Of a DNA stretch of 13,256 nucleotides, positions 11,756 through 13,256 are shown piece after piece. The DNA is from Candidatus Altimarinota bacterium. Its GTDB lineage: Bacteria > Patescibacteriota > Gracilibacteria > UM-FILTER-43-11. A program made the translations under genes and the position numbers. Position 1 is the first letter of the stretch; each line of letters begins with the position of its first letter. Location: assembly GCA_029934675.1 (NCBI GenBank), contig JAOZLT010000018.1:1-13256 (forward strand), in the 5' to 3' direction. The notes under the pieces were generated by a model. That model had not been told where the DNA came from. It worked only from the letters and a program-made list of their open reading frames with translations, and did not search any database.

Positions 11756-12694
11756 ATGATAGAAGAACAACACAAAAAAACAGGAGAGAAGCGGCTAGTG
11801 GTTATCGATGGTAATCATCTTATTCACAGAGCTTTTTATGCTATTCAGAATCCTCTTAAAACTTCAACTGGTGAACAGACTAATGCCATATTTGGTTTTG
11901 CTAGTATGCTACTTAATATTATTGAGGAGGAAAAGCCTGACTATATTGCGCTTACATTTGATGAGAGGGCTCCTACTTTCCGTCATGAAAAACATGAGGA
12001 GTACAAAGCTACCCGTAAAAAGGCACCAGATGAGTTGTATGCTCAGATCCCTCGTATTAGAGAGATGGTTAAGCGATTTAATATATCTGCTTATTCCAAA
12101 GAAGGATATGAGGCGGATGATATGATGGGAACCTTGGCGAAGCTTGCGGGACAAGAAGGGATTTTTACCCATATAGTTACTGGCGATATGGATATGATGC
12201 AGTTAATTAATCCTCAAGTTGTCGTTGTATTTCCACATAAAGGATATAGGGAGCCTGTTTTTTATGATTCGGATAAAGTTTTTGAAAAATACGGGATATA
12301 TCCTAATCAGGTTGTGGATTATAAGGCGATAGTGGGGGATACGTCGGATAATATTAAAGGGGTGGATGGTATTGGTCCTAAGGGGGCAACGGATTTACTC
12401 GGTAAATACAAAACTCTGGATGGGATATACGAGCATTTGGATGAGATAAAAGGGAGTCATAAAGAAAAGTTGGAACGAGATAAAAAAATCGCTTATTTTG
12501 CGCAGGATTTGGCTCGTATACGTGTTGATTCACCATGCGAATTTAAATCTGAAGACACAAAACTTGAAGATCTTGATTATCTTGGTTTATTAAAGTTTTT
12601 TGATGAGATGGAGATGAGAAGTCTCCATCGTCGGCTTACAAAGATGATTCCTACGGAGAAATTACAGTCGGAGGAGCAGATGAGTTTGTTTTAA
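11756..12694 (+). CDS. Stand-alone 5'-3' exonuclease (PolA N-domain type)
   Basis: It removes RNA primers and flaps, as the N-terminal domain of DNA polymerase I does. The 312-aa protein has all the family's metal-binding motifs: VIDGNH (16-21, D18), TFDERAPTFRHEKHEEYKATR (67-87), GYEADD (117-122), TGDMDMMQL (142-150), GDTSDNIKGVDGIGPKGA (194-211, helix-hairpin-helix and last acidic residues). It has no 3'-5' exonuclease or polymerase domain, so a separate polymerase must fill the gaps. The C-terminus ends QMSLF (308-312), close to the bacterial beta-clamp-binding consensus QL(S/D)LF, which would dock the nuclease on the sliding clamp. The start has no Shine-Dalgarno sequence, and a -10 box lies 9 nt upstream. 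Confidence 0.95.
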   Translation: MIEEQHKKTGEKRLVVIDGNHLIHRAFYAIQNPLKTSTGEQTNAIFGFASMLLNIIEEEKPDYIALTFDERAPTFRHEKHEEYKATRKKAPDELYAQIPRIREMVKRFNISAYSKEGYEADDMMGTLAKLAGQEGIFTHIVTGDMDMMQLINPQVVVVFPHKGYREPVFYDSDKVFEKYGIYPNQVVDYKAIVGDTSDNIKGVDGIGPKGATDLLGKYKTLDGIYEHLDEIKGSHKEKLERDKKIAYFAQDLARIRVDSPCEFKSEDTKLEDLDYLGLLKFFDEMEMRSLHRRLTKMIPTEKLQSEEQMSLF

Positions 12695-12734
12695 AAGCGA
12701 AGTAACGATGTGACGAGATAACGAAGTAAGTGGG

Positions 12735-13209
12735 GTCAGGAGTTTTTTCCTCCGAGAAAATTTTAGTATAAAATGAGATATGATTAGGAGGTTTTTTGTT
12801 TGAATTAAATTTAATTAGAATTCTCTAACCTTTGAGATGGGAAGTAAGCCATTTTCTAATGATGAAAAACAGCCTATTTTAATTATCTGAACCCCGATTC
12901 TCGGGATTAAAGGATTGTATGGATTTCGCAGATAGATTATTAGAGCAAAAACTCCTTTTTCTCTATTATTACTTTCGGATTTGTATGTCGGTAAACAGGC
13001 AGATGGGGTAATCGTTTGTGGTTTAGTGGATACTACATCAATACAGTTATTTCCCCGAAAGAGAAACCAATGCTTCTGCTGAATCTTTTAATGCAAAATT
13101 AAAAGGATTTAGGTCTCTTGTGCGTGGTGTAACAGATAAGAAATTCTTTTTATATCGCATAGCTAAGATTTATGGGTGAGAAATTTAATCCCCCAAAAAA
13201 ACTCCTGAC
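12735..13209 (+). mobile_element. Decayed insertion sequence with 14-bp terminal inverted repeats
   Basis: GTCAGGAGTTTTTT (12735-12748) is the exact complement of AAAAAACTCCTGAC at 13196-13209. Between them, only about 150 bp of transposase 3' end can be recognised, so the element is internally deleted or eroded. No target-site duplication is visible: the 8 nt outside each end differ. Its interior also has a CCCGA/TCGGG hairpin (12893-12905). Just left of it, 12696-12730 holds a short AAGTAACGA-type repeat. Confidence 0.7.
13027..13179 (+). pseudogene. Transposase 3' remnant, ISL3/ISAon1-like
   Basis: The last 50 codons encode ERETNASAESFNAKLKGF and then SLVRGVTDKKFFLYRIAKIYG, matching the conserved end of DDE transposases of the ISL3/ISAon1 type (NASAESFNAK...F...RGVR...FF..R..KI). 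A stop codon in the same frame lies at 13024-13026. The upstream sequence continues the protein better in another frame (GYYINTVI), joined by a shift near TTATTTCCCC (13048-13056). With most of the N-terminus gone, this is an inactive remnant. Confidence 0.8.
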
Positions 13210-13256
13210 TCAATATATTCCTGACGTCTTTTATCATATTTCTTAGCTTTTTCTGA
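13185..13256 (-). CDS. Possible 3' end of a minus-strand gene, truncated by the window
   Basis: The minus-strand frame open at the right edge reads SEKAKKYDKRRQEYIES and ends at a TAA inside the IS end (13185-13187). The charged, helix-like composition suggests real coding sequence whose last codons come from the inserted element. It is too short to identify. Confidence 0.3.
   Translation of the reverse strand, partial: SEKAKKYDKRRQEYIESGVFLGD

Overview
This AT-rich 13.3 kb window looks like a piece of a Candidate Phyla Radiation (Patescibacteria) genome. The evidence is a predicted Patescibacteria-type T4SS pilin, an archaeal-type NMN adenylyltransferase, a stand-alone PolA-type 5'-3' exonuclease, a short DciA/DUF721 protein, short genes, and no recognisable Shine-Dalgarno sequences. 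TGA works as a stop codon (end of the DciA-like gene), so the recoded Gracilibacteria/Absconditabacteria code is unlikely. I cannot place it below the CPR level. I see no rRNA, tRNA or CRISPR array.

Layout. 1-399: no convincing gene; hairpins, a possible truncated ORF end and a strong terminator for the minus strand. 400-1056 (-): a polytopic membrane protein with PrsW-like motifs, with a consensus promoter about 190 nt upstream. 1442-2332 (+): a tandem-OB-fold SSB with its own terminator. 2442-2660 (+): a small unknown protein, convergent and overlapping by 4 bp with a KsgA/Erm-family rRNA dimethyltransferase (2657-3508, -). 3725-5008 (+): an O-antigen ligase/polymerase-like membrane protein. 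5166-5669 (-): NadM. 5728-6495 (+): a basic unknown protein behind a perfect consensus promoter. 6604-7644 (-): a single-pass membrane coiled-coil protein. 7849-8964 (+): a GT4 glycosyltransferase. 9066-9359 (+): a DciA-like protein. 9531-10452 (+): rpsP-khpA. 10546-10920 (+): the T4SS pilin-like protein. 11007-11621 (-): an orphan GT5 (glycogen/starch-synthase-like) C-terminal domain. 11756-12694 (+): the 5'-3' exonuclease ending in a clamp-binding-like peptide. 12735-13209: a decayed insertion sequence with 14-bp terminal inverted repeats and the 3' end of a transposase gene.

How the genes fit together. SSB, the DciA-like protein and the exonuclease are DNA replication/repair parts. rpsP, khpA and the KsgA-like enzyme serve the ribosome and RNA. 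The O-antigen ligase-like protein, the GT4 enzyme and possibly the GT5 fragment suggest surface-polysaccharide synthesis. The genes are mostly single units with their own promoters rather than one large operon.

The most unusual signal is non-coding. Promoters are very regular: -35 and -10 boxes 17 nt apart, often with a TATGnTATAAT extended -10. In several genes the -10 box lies only 6-9 nt before the start codon, which predicts leaderless or nearly leaderless mRNAs. Many spacers are filled with short-period repeats (7-bp and 22-bp units, often inverted), each spacer with its own motif. One such array supplies the -35 box of the neighbouring gene, and similar repeats appear to have entered coding sequences as linkers.
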